Source: Bacteroidales bacterium UBA3754
GTDB taxonomy: Bacteria; Bacteroidota; Bacteroidia; Bacteroidales; UBA1715
Assembly (NCBI GenBank): GCA_002371705.1
Contig: DFGI01000090.1
Coordinates: forward strand, 1-13,922
Direction: 5' to 3'
DNA length: 13,922 nt
Both the position numbers and the translations under genes were made by a program. The notes below the pieces were generated by a model. The model had not been told where the DNA came from. It made no database searches and saw only the letters and a program-made list of their open reading frames with translations. Position 1 is the stretch's first letter. Every line of letters begins with the position of its first letter. Shown one piece after another: positions 6,139-13,922 of this stretch.

Positions 6139-8208
6139 ATGACTCCAGAAGAACAAATTTCATCTTTGCGTGCAACGCTTCATCGACATAATTACAATTA
6201 TTATGTGAAGCATAATCCTGAGATTTCTGATTTTGAGTTTGACAAATTGCTCAAACAATTGCAGGATTTGGAGCAAAAATATCCTGAATTCTACGATCCA
6301 ACTTCGCCCACACTACGTGTTGGAAGCGATTTGAGTTCGGATTTCACACAGGAAGTCCACGAATATCCTATGCTTTCGTTGGCTAATAGTTACTCGAAAG
6401 AAGATTTACAGGAATTTGACGCAAGAATACGTAAAGCACTGGGAGACAGACCATTTACCTACACGTGTGAATTAAAATACGACGGAGTTTCGATTTCGTT
6501 GCAATACAAAAATGGCAAGCTCACCCGTGCGCTTACCCGTGGCAACGGAATCCAAGGCGACAACATCACAAACAATGCAAAAACTATAAAAACAATACCA
6601 CTCCAATTACACGGAAATTTCCCTAACGAATTGGAAATCAGGGGCGAAATAGTTATGCCACGGGCTGGCTTCAATGCGCTCAACGAGGAACGGATTGAAT
6701 TAGGCGAACAACCTTTTGCAAATCCTCGAAACGCTGCATCTGGTTCGCTAAAACTGCTCAATTCACGTGAAGTGGCACGGCGTCCGTTGCAGGCGAATAT
6801 GTACTATATTCCCTCGGAAACACCAACTGATTCGCATTTCGAAAATCTTGAACTCGCCCGTTCGTGGGGATTCAACGTGCCTGAACTTTCGGAACGGTGT
6901 AAAAATATTGACGAAGTGTATGCGTTCATCAACAAGTGGGACACCAAACGAAAGGATTTGCCCTTCGACACCGACGGCATTGTTATCAAAGTAGATTCCA
7001 TTTCCTTGCAGGAAGAACTTGGCATGACAGCAAAAACTCCCCGTTGGGCTATCGCGTTCAAATTCAAGGCGGAACAAGCCCGCACGAAACTGCTTTCTGT
7101 GGATTTTCAGGTGGGACGACAAGGGACAATCACGCCTGTGGCGAATCTTGAACCTGTTTTGCTGGCTGGAACCGTCATAAAACGGGCCAGCCTCTACAAT
7201 GCCGACCAAATGCAAGAACTCGGCATCCGCATCAACGATTACGTGTTTATAGAAAAAGGCGGCGAAATTATTCCGAAAGTTGTAAGCGTTGATACGGAAG
7301 CCCGTGGCGAAGATTCGCAACCACTCCATTTTATAACGCACTGTCCAGAATGTGGCGCGGAATTGGTGCGGATGGAAGATGAGGCGAATTTTTATTGTCC
7401 GAACTCAAAAAATTGTCCACCACAAATCAAAGGAAAAATTGAGCATTTTGTGGGACGCGAAGCAATGAACATCGCGCTTGCCGGGGCGACTATCGAACAG
7501 CTGTATAATGCTGGTTTACTTAAAAATGCGGCTGATTTTTATACGTTGACATACACTGATGTGATTCAACTTGACCGCTTTGCCGAAAAATCAGCTAAAA
7601 ACTTGATTGACAGCATACAAGAATCGAAAAAGGTGCCGTTCAACCGTGTTTTGTACGCAATCGGAATCCGTCATATTGGCAAAGCAAGTGCAAAAGTTCT
7701 TGCCAACAAATTCAAGTCGATTGATGCAATTCAAAATGCAAGTATTGAGGAACTGCAAGAAACAGAGGACGTTGGAGAAATCATAGCAAAAAGTATCAAA
7801 CAATTTTTCGATGACGAAGACAATCGTGCGTTTATCCAAAAATTGAAAGACAACGGAGTGCAATTCGAGTTACAGGAAAAAGCAGCCGCAAGTAGCAACC
7901 TATTGGAAGGCAAAACAATAGTGATTTCGGGTACGTTCCGCTACCACAGCCGCGACGAAATGAAAGATTTGATTGAGGCGAACGGTGGAAAAAATGTTTC
8001 GGGCGTGTCGAAAAGTACAACGTATTTGCTTGCAGGCGAAGGAATTGGACCGAGCAAATTGGAAAAAGCACAAACATTTGGCGTTCAAATCATTAGCGAG
8101 GACGAGTTTTACGCAATGATAAACCAACAACCATCCACCGACGATGAAAATAAGCCGTCAGAGAAAGAAAATCCACCTTCGGGAAATCAGCAGTTATCGC
8201 TTTTCTAA
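6139..8208 (+). CDS. ligA: NAD-dependent DNA ligase
   Basis: Seals nicks in duplex DNA during replication and repair, using NAD+ as AMP donor. The 689-residue protein has the full LigA layout. An N-terminal Ia and adenylation domain carries the AMP-accepting Lys113 in ELKYDG. An OB-fold follows (about 315-395, VGRQGTITPVA). The zinc finger is C402-x2-C405-x14-C420-x5-C426, the family spacing. Helix-hairpin-helix repeats come next (about 495-560), then a BRCT domain (about 588-665, GKTIVISGTF). A polar linker follows and the protein ends exactly with QLSLF, which fits the bacterial beta-clamp-binding consensus QL[SD]LF. The ATG at 6139 gives the standard N-terminus and has an exact -7 box upstream. 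An acyltransferase gene follows after 53 bases. Confidence 0.98.
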   Translation: MTPEEQISSLRATLHRHNYNYYVKHNPEISDFEFDKLLKQLQDLEQKYPEFYDPTSPTLRVGSDLSSDFTQEVHEYPMLSLANSYSKEDLQEFDARIRKALGDRPFTYTCELKYDGVSISLQYKNGKLTRALTRGNGIQGDNITNNAKTIKTIPLQLHGNFPNELEIRGEIVMPRAGFNALNEERIELGEQPFANPRNAASGSLKLLNSREVARRPLQANMYYIPSETPTDSHFENLELARSWGFNVPELSERCKNIDEVYAFINKWDTKRKDLPFDTDGIVIKVDSISLQEELGMTAKTPRWAIAFKFKAEQARTKLLSVDFQVGRQGTITPVANLEPVLLAGTVIKRASLYNADQMQELGIRINDYVFIEKGGEIIPKVVSVDTEARGEDSQPLHFITHCPECGAELVRMEDEANFYCPNSKNCPPQIKGKIEHFVGREAMNIALAGATIEQLYNAGLLKNAADFYTLTYTDVIQLDRFAEKSAKNLIDSIQESKKVPFNRVLYAIGIRHIGKASAKVLANKFKSIDAIQNASIEELQETEDVGEIIAKSIKQFFDDEDNRAFIQKLKDNGVQFELQEKAAASSNLLEGKTIVISGTFRYHSRDEMKDLIEANGGKNVSGVSKSTTYLLAGEGIGPSKLEKAQTFGVQIISEDEFYAMINQQPSTDDENKPSEKENPPSGNQQLSLF

Positions 8209-8261
8209 CAATTATTTTCCGATTCCGAAGATTTTAGTTTTCTTTGCATAAAATATTCTGT

Positions 8262-9374
8262 ATGGGACGCAAACTTTTAAAAGTATATGTTATCAGACCA
8301 GTGCGGAACTTCTGCCTGTATCATCTGGCACGGTTCATCGCAGGTTTTCGCTTTATAATTCCGCGCAAAGTTGCCGATGCGTGGCACGGTTTGTTGGCAC
8401 GAATCGCCTATCCGTTTATAAAACCGCTCCAAAAAACGGTGGAAAACAACCTAAAAATCGCATACGGCGATGCGTACTCCAAACACGAAGCGTACAAATT
8501 CGGTAAAAAACTGCTCGTGTTGTTAATTCACTGTCTTACAGACTATATTTGGCTTTCGGGCAAAAAGACGAGAAAAGAATTCTCAAAATTTTTCACTGTT
8601 GAAGGCGAGGAATATTTGCAGGAAGCATACAATCGTGGCAAAGGCGTGTTGTGTATGGTTCCGCACACCTGTGCATGGGAATTTTCGGCAATTTTGCCGC
8701 CAGTTCTCGGATATGAGACCTCGGCGGTGAGCAGCAAATTGCGTAATCCGGGACTTAACCAATTCATTATCAACCTTCGGGAATCACGGGGTATGAAAAA
8801 TATTTCGCGCGAAAATTCCCGTGGACTGAAAAATATTTCGGTGAAAGAACGGTGCTACGACAAGCTCGTGGCAGCATTGAACAAAGGTGAATGCCTTATC
8901 ATTATGATTGACCAAGACAGCGTGAACATTAAAGGCGAATTTTTGCAATTCTTTGGGCATCGGGCGTATTCTCCGCTTGGCGTTGCCCGTTTGGCGCTCG
9001 ACACCGAAGCGGCAATTGTGCCGATGTTCACCATTCGGAACAATGATGGCTCGTATGTGTTCAAAATCCGTCCCGAAGTGAAAATGGAAATCACTGGCGA
9101 CCGCAATCACGACATTATCCATAACTCGCAAATTCACAACGATGTAATGGAGTCAATCGTTCGTGAATATCCTGAACAATGGCTGTGGTTCCACAAACGT
9201 TGGAAAACCACACCCGAAAGTTTGGCGTTCCACCTCAAAGTGCGTGCCGACGAATGGGAACTTGCCCGTCGCGCCGACCTCAGAAAACAAGAGGAAGAAC
9301 GGAAAAAAGAAGAACAACGCCAGCATCGCGAAGAACAAAAACAGAAAATCCGTAATTTTTTCCATCGCAAATGA
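8262..9374 (+). CDS. LpxL/HtrB-type lipid A acyltransferase
   Basis: A 370-residue member of the lysophospholipid/lipid A biosynthesis acyltransferase family, expected at the inner membrane to add a secondary acyl chain to a lipid A precursor. The catalytic motif H-x4-E is His135-TCAW-Glu140, as in LpxL. The IDQD segment (216-219), the FFGHRA region (230-235) and WLWFHKRWKT (307-316) are family hallmarks. An amphipathic or hydrophobic stretch at about 20-50 probably associates with the membrane. After about residue 330 comes a highly charged Glu/Arg/Lys/Gln-rich tail, probably helical, longer than in E. coli LpxL. ATG 8262 was preferred to an in-frame TTG at 8244, which overlaps a -7-like TTTCTTTG (one mismatch). 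The stop overlaps the start of the next gene as ATGA, implying translational coupling. The acyl donor and exact position of acylation are not evident. Confidence 0.88.
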   Translation: MGRKLLKVYVIRPVRNFCLYHLARFIAGFRFIIPRKVADAWHGLLARIAYPFIKPLQKTVENNLKIAYGDAYSKHEAYKFGKKLLVLLIHCLTDYIWLSGKKTRKEFSKFFTVEGEEYLQEAYNRGKGVLCMVPHTCAWEFSAILPPVLGYETSAVSSKLRNPGLNQFIINLRESRGMKNISRENSRGLKNISVKERCYDKLVAALNKGECLIIMIDQDSVNIKGEFLQFFGHRAYSPLGVARLALDTEAAIVPMFTIRNNDGSYVFKIRPEVKMEITGDRNHDIIHNSQIHNDVMESIVREYPEQWLWFHKRWKTTPESLAFHLKVRADEWELARRADLRKQEEERKKEEQRQHREEQKQKIRNFFHRK

Positions 9375-10390
9375 AAAAGCATTTCCTATATATATTGGTA
9401 GCCCTTGCGCTCGGTTGCACCTCGTGCGACAAAAATCCGTATCACAAAAATGTATCGAATATTCAAGTGGAATTTCAAACCATTCCATTCCATTCCGATG
9501 TGGAGAACGTTGGTATGCAAAATGACGAAAATGGATTTCGTGAATTGCAGGAAAAATACGGCGCGTTTCTCGATACATACATCACCGATGTTGGTCGTTT
9601 GACAGAGATTCCCGAAAATCGCACCAAGCTGAATATTCTTCATACATTTATTATTAACAAATGGATTCAAGAATTGTATCACTTGAGCGACAGCGCATTA
9701 CAGAAAAATCAACCAATGCTTGACAAAAAAATCACCAATGCGCTGAAATATTTCAAATATTATTTTCCAGAACGAAATATTCCCCAATTCTACACATTTA
9801 TTACAGGTGTAAATTACTCTATGGCAATAGATTCCAACGTGATTGCAATCGGAATCGACAAATATTTGGGAGCGAAATGCGATTTTTACAATTCAATGTC
9901 AATTGAGTCGTACATTCGACGGAATATGGTTCCCGAAAAAATTCCAGCCGATCTAATGCGCGCGCTGGCTGAAAGTGAATTTCCGAATGCGTTCGACGAA
10001 GATTATTTGTTAGCGACAATGATTCAACACGGTCGTTATCAGTATTTTATGAAATGTATGCTGCCCGACGAACCCGACACGTTGTTGTGGGGGTTCACCG
10101 CCAAACAATTGGATTTCTGTGAAAAATCGGAAGGTGAATTTTGGAAATATCTTATCAGCACTGAAAATCTATTGTTTTCATCGGACTATATGACACAAAA
10201 ACGATTTGTGGAAGACGGACCATTCACTATTGTGTTCACAAAAGATTCCCCTGCCCGTGTGGGACAATGGATAGGGTTCAAAATTGTGGAATCGTATATG
10301 CAAAATAATCCCCAAACGACATTGGAAGAATTGTTTTCCATTCGTTCGTCGAAAGAAATTATGAGTAAAGCACGGTACAATCCCAAATAA
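9371..10390 (+). CDS. gldB: GldB-like lipoprotein
   Basis: A 339-residue exported protein. MKKHFLYILVALALG is a signal peptide, followed by Cys16 and Cys19, either of which could be the lipidated residue, as neither lipobox is perfect. The body has the pattern I recognise from GldB (TIGR03514-like): a long helical region with KYFKYYFPERNIPQ, FITGVNYSMAIDSNVIAIGIDKYLG, and a late GQWIGFKIVESYM. GldB is a lipoprotein needed for gliding in Flavobacterium johnsoniae. Homologues also occur in non-gliding Bacteroidetes, where the role is unclear; a link to T9SS function is only suggestive, though a T9SS substrate is encoded nearby. The start ATG overlaps the acyltransferase stop by four bases (ATGA). 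The symbol is given by family resemblance. Confidence 0.72.
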   Translation: MKKHFLYILVALALGCTSCDKNPYHKNVSNIQVEFQTIPFHSDVENVGMQNDENGFRELQEKYGAFLDTYITDVGRLTEIPENRTKLNILHTFIINKWIQELYHLSDSALQKNQPMLDKKITNALKYFKYYFPERNIPQFYTFITGVNYSMAIDSNVIAIGIDKYLGAKCDFYNSMSIESYIRRNMVPEKIPADLMRALAESEFPNAFDEDYLLATMIQHGRYQYFMKCMLPDEPDTLLWGFTAKQLDFCEKSEGEFWKYLISTENLLFSSDYMTQKRFVEDGPFTIVFTKDSPARVGQWIGFKIVESYMQNNPQTTLEELFSIRSSKEIMSKARYNPK

Positions 10391-10405
10391 TTCGTAAAAG
10401 TTCCG

Positions 10406-10413
10406 TATATTTG
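10406..10413 (+). promoter_or_regulatory. -7 promoter element upstream of manC
   Basis: TATATTTG matches TAnnTTTG exactly, in the 48-bp gap after the GldB-like gene and 25 nt before the manC ATG. No clear -33 TTTG is seen at the right distance, so it may be a weak internal promoter within a longer transcript. Confidence 0.45.
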
Positions 10414-10438
10414 TTTTTCAATTACAAAGCATTTCAAT

Positions 10439-11509
10439 ATGAGCAACAATAATTATTGTGTAATAATGGCAGGAGGAATCGGGAGCCGCTTTTGGCCGCT
10501 CAGCACGTCTGCCACGCCAAAACAGTTTCTTGATATTTTAGGCGTTGGGAAAACCCTGCTGCAACTCACATATGAGCGAATGGTGAAACTTGTTCCGCCA
10601 GAAAATTTCTACGTGGTAACAAATGCGCAGTACGAAAAGACTGTGCTTCAACAACTTCCGGAATTGTATCCGTATCAAATTCTGAAAGAACCTCTTCGAA
10701 AAAATACCGCTCCGTGTATCGCATACGGCAACCACGAAATTCGGAAACGCTCGAAAAACGCAAACATTATTGTAACGCCTTCGGACCACTTGATTATCAA
10801 CGAGGAAGAGTTTTTGAACACGGTTCGCGCTGGATGGAAATTTACCGAAAACAACGACGCGCTTCTCACGCTTGGCATAAAACCAACCCGTCCCGACACA
10901 GGTTATGGCTATATCCAACTCCGTGAGGAAGTTACGGAAATCAACTCGCATAAAATCAACAAAGTGAAAACGTTCACCGAAAAACCAGAACTCGACATTG
11001 CGAAAGTATTTCTGAAAAGCGGCGATTTCTTCTGGAACTCTGGTATTTTCCTTTGGTCGCTGTCGGCAATCGACAATGCGTTTAAAACATATTTGCCAAA
11101 GGTTTATGAACTATTTGAGGCTCAGTCGGAATTGTTCATTTTGGATGACATTTATTCAAAATGTCCGAATATTTCCATTGACTATGGAATTATGGAAAAA
11201 GCCGAAAATGTGTTTGTGCTGCAATCAAGTTTTGGCTGGAGCGACCTTGGAACATGGGGCGCGTTATACGAAAATGCTGAAAAAGACGAAAAAGAAAACG
11301 CAGTAATTGGAACAAACGTAATGGTTTATGACACAAAGAATTGCGTAATTTCTGTACCAAACAAAAAAGTTGCGGTATTGGATGGCCTCGACAATTTCAT
11401 TGTTGTTGATTCCGCCGACCGACTGCTCATCTGCAAACGCGAAGATGAACAAAAAATACGTCAATTTGTTAACGATATTAAATTTAAGAAAGGTGATTCG
11501 TACATATAA
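10439..11509 (+). CDS. manC: Mannose-1-phosphate guanylyltransferase (GDP-mannose pyrophosphorylase)
   Basis: Makes GDP-mannose from mannose 1-phosphate and GTP in the cytosol, supplying mannose, fucose and related sugars for surface polysaccharides and glycoproteins. The N-terminus carries the nucleotidyltransferase signature MAGGIGSRFWPLS (10-22) followed by PKQF (27-30). Further family motifs are PSDHLI, GYGYIQ, FTEKPE and FFWNSGIFLWS. The 356-residue length fits the monofunctional type: the C-terminal mannose-6-phosphate isomerase domain of bifunctional ManC/AlgA (about 480 residues) is absent. A left-handed beta-helix-like C-terminal portion (NVMVYDTKNCVISVPNKKVA) is present. The ATG at 10439 gives the standard start and has an exact -7 box upstream. 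The 3' end overlaps the secreted protease gene in another frame. Pgi, encoded nearby, makes the fructose 6-phosphate from which mannose phosphate derives. Confidence 0.93.
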   Translation: MSNNNYCVIMAGGIGSRFWPLSTSATPKQFLDILGVGKTLLQLTYERMVKLVPPENFYVVTNAQYEKTVLQQLPELYPYQILKEPLRKNTAPCIAYGNHEIRKRSKNANIIVTPSDHLIINEEEFLNTVRAGWKFTENNDALLTLGIKPTRPDTGYGYIQLREEVTEINSHKINKVKTFTEKPELDIAKVFLKSGDFFWNSGIFLWSLSAIDNAFKTYLPKVYELFEAQSELFILDDIYSKCPNISIDYGIMEKAENVFVLQSSFGWSDLGTWGALYENAEKDEKENAVIGTNVMVYDTKNCVISVPNKKVAVLDGLDNFIVVDSADRLLICKREDEQKIRQFVNDIKFKKGDSYI

Positions 11510-13817
11510 ACTTTGCATCGCTTTATTGCTGTGTGCCTGCTCATTTTCGTTTGCCCAAACCAACGACGAAGTAAAACCAAACAATGCGTTTAAAATTTCA
11601 GGAACCGACATTCCCGATTCCATAATGCACGTTATGGAATATTGTACCGAAGTTTGGAGCCAATACATTGCTTCGGATGTTACGATAAACGTGAGCGTTT
11701 CGTTGCAGGAACTGAAACGAAATGTGAACGCATACGCCAAGCCGACGAATTATTATGCAATCGACGAAATCTATTATCCCGCAGCGTTAGCGGAAAAAAA
11801 GAAAGGGAAAAATTTGAACGGAACCGATGCCGACATTGAGGTTGTAATCAACAAAACAATGAATTGGTATCTGAAAACCGACGTAATACCTGAGTCGTTG
11901 CCCAAAGGTGTGTACGATTTAACCACCACTCTATTGCACGAATTGGCTCACGGACTTGGTTTCATCGGCAGCATCGACAACGTAAATGCCACAACATTGG
12001 CTGCGCCAACAATCTTCGATATGTTTGTGGTCGATTCTACTGGAAAACAAATAGTTACCAAAGGAACTGCTGGTTTTGAAGTAAACAATAAACAGCTCAC
12101 AAGCGATAGTTTGTTTTGGAATGGAAACTTTGCAAAACTACTGTGCGGTGAAACAATTGAATTATACGCGCCGGAGAAATTCAACAGTGGTTCCACGGTG
12201 TATCACCTAAACGAGGTAAAATATCCAAGCGGTTCGGGATACGAACTGCTTACGCCTCAGTTGGATAACAGCGAAATATTCAGACAGCCCGACTTGGCAA
12301 CAATCGCTATTCTTGCCGACATTGGCTGGAACGATTATTTCATTTCGCATAACGAACCTCGGAATAGTTCTGATTTTGAGGCAAATACAAAACTTGCGTA
12401 TTCAATAAACGAATCCTTCCTACAAAAAGACAATCAAGCAATTTTGTATTCTTTCGATGATGGCAAACACTTGATAGAATTGGTTCCGACATACAACGAC
12501 GAAACAAAATTGTTCGAGGCTGAAGTTCCTGCTTTACAGTTCGACCATACAATTATGTACAAAATCCGTTCGGTGACAACTGAAGGAAAAAATCTATTTT
12601 TGCCAGCACAGGACAATGCGTATTTTTCAGTGTATATTGGCGATGACAACGAAGCTCCTGTGATTGACCACAAACCAATTACATCGGCACGTGCGACCAA
12701 GAATGATGTTACCGAAAATGTTGTTTTTACTGCGGAAATCGATGACAATTTTGAAATTGAGTCGGCATACGTGGAATATTATTTTTCAGATGAAAACAAT
12801 ACGGAAAAACTCAATTTCCCAAACACGTCGATTTGTAACGCTACCCTATCGTTTGCGCCTGGTTCAACATATTCCAAAGGCGATGTGTTCTATTATCGAA
12901 TTGTGGCTGTCGATAAGGCGGGAAACACAAATATGACAAACGATGGTGAATTTTACGAAGTAACATTCGAGGAACCACTCGACGCAGTACGTTTCTTTGT
13001 GACCAATTTCGACGACGATGATTCTGACATGTATTTCACATTGGATAAATTCTCTATTTCAAAAGAAAGCGGTTTCGACAACAAAGCGCTCCACACCGTG
13101 CATCCATACGCATACAGCGGCATCGACGGCAAATACAATCAATATACGGCAACAATCAAGCAGCCAATTATTCTTGCTTCAAATCCAGCAACACTTTCAT
13201 TTGATGAAGTTGTGTTGGTTGAACCAGGAAAAGCAGGCGTGGAATTTGGCTCGTTTGGATTTTGGGACTATGTGATTGTGGAAGGTTCGAAAGATGGGGA
13301 AAATTGGTACGTACTTGGTAAAACAGGTTGGGACAGCCAAATTTCCGCAGACTGGAAAACCCGCTATTATTCAGCAACGAAAAATGACGGCAGCAATGAA
13401 AATAGTCTTGCCACAGGCGACCAATCATTGTTTAAGAAACATACTATTAACTTATTGGAAAACAAATATTTCCGTACTGGCGACACTATTTTTGTCCGCT
13501 TCAGACTACAATCCGATGCGACCAACTACGCGTGGGGCTGGACAATCGACAACATCAAGATTCAAGAACGGATGATGCTGGCTACCGACGAAGTAGCAGA
13601 CTATCCTGTGGTTGTGTATCCAAATCCTTGTACAAATACATTGTACATTGCTAATCCCGATGTGACTGTTGTAAAACTATACAACCAAACAGGAACACTT
13701 GTACGTTCATCCAACGAAAGTGCAATTGATGTTTCACAACTGAAATCAGGAGTGTACGTTGTTGCCATCACCAACAAGAATGGAAAAACTGCAATGCAAA
13801 TGGTTGTGGTTCAATAA
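11493..13817 (+). CDS. Secreted metalloprotease-like protein with T9SS sorting domain
   Basis: Predicted 774-residue exported protein. From GTG 11493 the N-terminus is an ideal signal peptide: basic IRTYK, then a hydrophobic core, with likely cleavage after SFSFA (residue 21). ATG 11445 is in frame but would add 16 residues before this peptide and overlap manC by 65 bp; GTG overlaps by 17 bp. The zinc-protease motif is H149-E-x2-H153-x2-G (HELAHGLGF). It is followed by segments usual in this group of secreted peptidases: APTIFDMFVVD, LFWNG, ELYAPEKFNSGS with YHLNE, and ILADIGW near residue 285. The next regions look like an Ig-like domain (about 390-490) and a beta-sandwich or jelly-roll domain (about 500-690). 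The last about 71 residues form a type A T9SS C-terminal domain (VVVYPNPCTN, LKSGVYVVAI). The third zinc ligand is not certain. Substrate unknown. Confidence 0.85.
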   Translation: MIRTYKLCIALLLCACSFSFAQTNDEVKPNNAFKISGTDIPDSIMHVMEYCTEVWSQYIASDVTINVSVSLQELKRNVNAYAKPTNYYAIDEIYYPAALAEKKKGKNLNGTDADIEVVINKTMNWYLKTDVIPESLPKGVYDLTTTLLHELAHGLGFIGSIDNVNATTLAAPTIFDMFVVDSTGKQIVTKGTAGFEVNNKQLTSDSLFWNGNFAKLLCGETIELYAPEKFNSGSTVYHLNEVKYPSGSGYELLTPQLDNSEIFRQPDLATIAILADIGWNDYFISHNEPRNSSDFEANTKLAYSINESFLQKDNQAILYSFDDGKHLIELVPTYNDETKLFEAEVPALQFDHTIMYKIRSVTTEGKNLFLPAQDNAYFSVYIGDDNEAPVIDHKPITSARATKNDVTENVVFTAEIDDNFEIESAYVEYYFSDENNTEKLNFPNTSICNATLSFAPGSTYSKGDVFYYRIVAVDKAGNTNMTNDGEFYEVTFEEPLDAVRFFVTNFDDDDSDMYFTLDKFSISKESGFDNKALHTVHPYAYSGIDGKYNQYTATIKQPIILASNPATLSFDEVVLVEPGKAGVEFGSFGFWDYVIVEGSKDGENWYVLGKTGWDSQISADWKTRYYSATKNDGSNENSLATGDQSLFKKHTINLLENKYFRTGDTIFVRFRLQSDATNYAWGWTIDNIKIQERMMLATDEVADYPVVVYPNPCTNTLYIANPDVTVVKLYNQTGTLVRSSNESAIDVSQLKSGVYVVAITNKNGKTAMQMVVVQ

Positions 13818-13839
13818 TAACGTTGTATAAATGGAAATA

Positions 13840-13871
13840 AAAAAAGGACTTGCGTTTGCAAGTCCTTTTTT
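13840..13871. terminator. Symmetrical (bidirectional) intrinsic terminator
   Basis: GGACTTGC (13846-13853) and GCAAGTCC (13858-13865) form a perfect 8-bp GC-rich stem with a 4-nt loop. It is flanked by an A-run on the left and a T-run (13866-13871) on the right, which can extend the stem to 14 bp. It can end both the rightward protease transcript and the leftward tRNA transcript, whose mature 3' end is only three bases away. Confidence 0.9.
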
Positions 13872-13873
13872 CG

Positions 13874-13922
13874 TAGCGAGAGGCGGGCATGATCCGCCGA
13901 CCTCATGATTATGAATCATGCG
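13874..13922 (-). tRNA. tRNA-Met (CAT), 3' part, cut by the window edge
   Basis: On the minus strand the anticodon arm is CATGA / loop TTCATAA / TCATG, with anticodon CAT at 13911-13913. It is followed by a five-base variable loop AGGTC, a 5-bp T stem GGCGG/CCGCC (13882-13898), the acceptor 3' strand TCTCGCT and discriminator A (13874). The next bases are CGA, so CCA is not encoded. The anticodon arm looks like elongator Met; tRNA-Ile2 cannot be fully excluded. The T-loop reads ATCATGC instead of the usual TTCRANY. The D-arm and 5' acceptor strand lie outside the window. Confidence 0.85.

Noticed and set aside
6763..7341. 192-codon minus-strand frame inside ligA
   Set aside because: It is antisense to the OB-fold and adenylation domain of an intact ligase, with no known domain in its product.
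11264..11740. 158-codon minus-strand frame over the manC/protease junction
   Set aside because: It is antisense to two well-supported genes, its product resembles no family I know, and no promoter motif points to it.
1..13922. CRISPR array, transposase, integrase or reverse transcriptase in the window
   Set aside because: I looked for regularly spaced direct repeats, YADD-type RT motifs and transposase signatures and found none. The DGR suggestion therefore relies on a partner outside the window.

Overview
The window looks like a chromosomal segment of an AT-rich Bacteroidetes bacterium, probably order Bacteroidales or a relative. The evidence is a C-terminal type IX secretion (T9SS) sorting domain, a GldB-like lipoprotein, a BACON/FISUMP-type lipoprotein, start codons without strong Shine-Dalgarno sequences, and several exact matches to the Bacteroidetes -7 promoter element TAnnTTTG upstream of genes.

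Left part (1-2134, accessory in character). At the edge a good Bacteroidetes promoter faces left into a gene that leaves the window after three codons. Next come two short repeats of dispersed appearance and a GC-rich structured stretch. Then, on the minus strand, lies a lipoprotein whose C-terminal C-type-lectin-like segment has the composition of a diversity-generating retroelement (DGR) variable region: a GC-rich run of NNC codons in an otherwise AT-rich gene. No reverse transcriptase or template repeat is visible here. Upstream of it is a RhuM-family/PLD-like gene split by one in-frame TAA.

Middle part (2135-5884, minus strand): a DMT/EamA permease, a membrane-anchored calcineurin-like phosphoesterase three bases upstream of it, and pgi (glucose-6-phosphate isomerase). 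A palindromic hairpin followed by a T-run sits between pgi and the phosphoesterase and looks like the pgi terminator.

Right part (6139-13817, plus strand), divergent from pgi: ligA (NAD-dependent DNA ligase, ending in a beta-clamp-like motif), a LpxL/HtrB-type acyltransferase, a GldB-like lipoprotein coupled to it by an ATGA overlap, a monofunctional mannose-1-phosphate guanylyltransferase, and a large secreted metalloprotease-like protein with a T9SS sorting domain that overlaps the end of the guanylyltransferase gene. Lipid A acylation, GDP-mannose supply and T9SS/gliding-type functions share a cell-envelope theme. A symmetrical terminator ends this run, and a tRNA-Met gene enters from the right edge on the minus strand.

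The most interesting signal is the putative DGR target at 245-1018. The nonsense-split RhuM gene, the LigA tail and the unusual T-loop of the tRNA are secondary. Function calls for pgi, ligA, the guanylyltransferase and the phosphoesterase rest on clear motifs. The GldB, RhuM and FISUMP assignments rest on recognition of family patterns without a database search.
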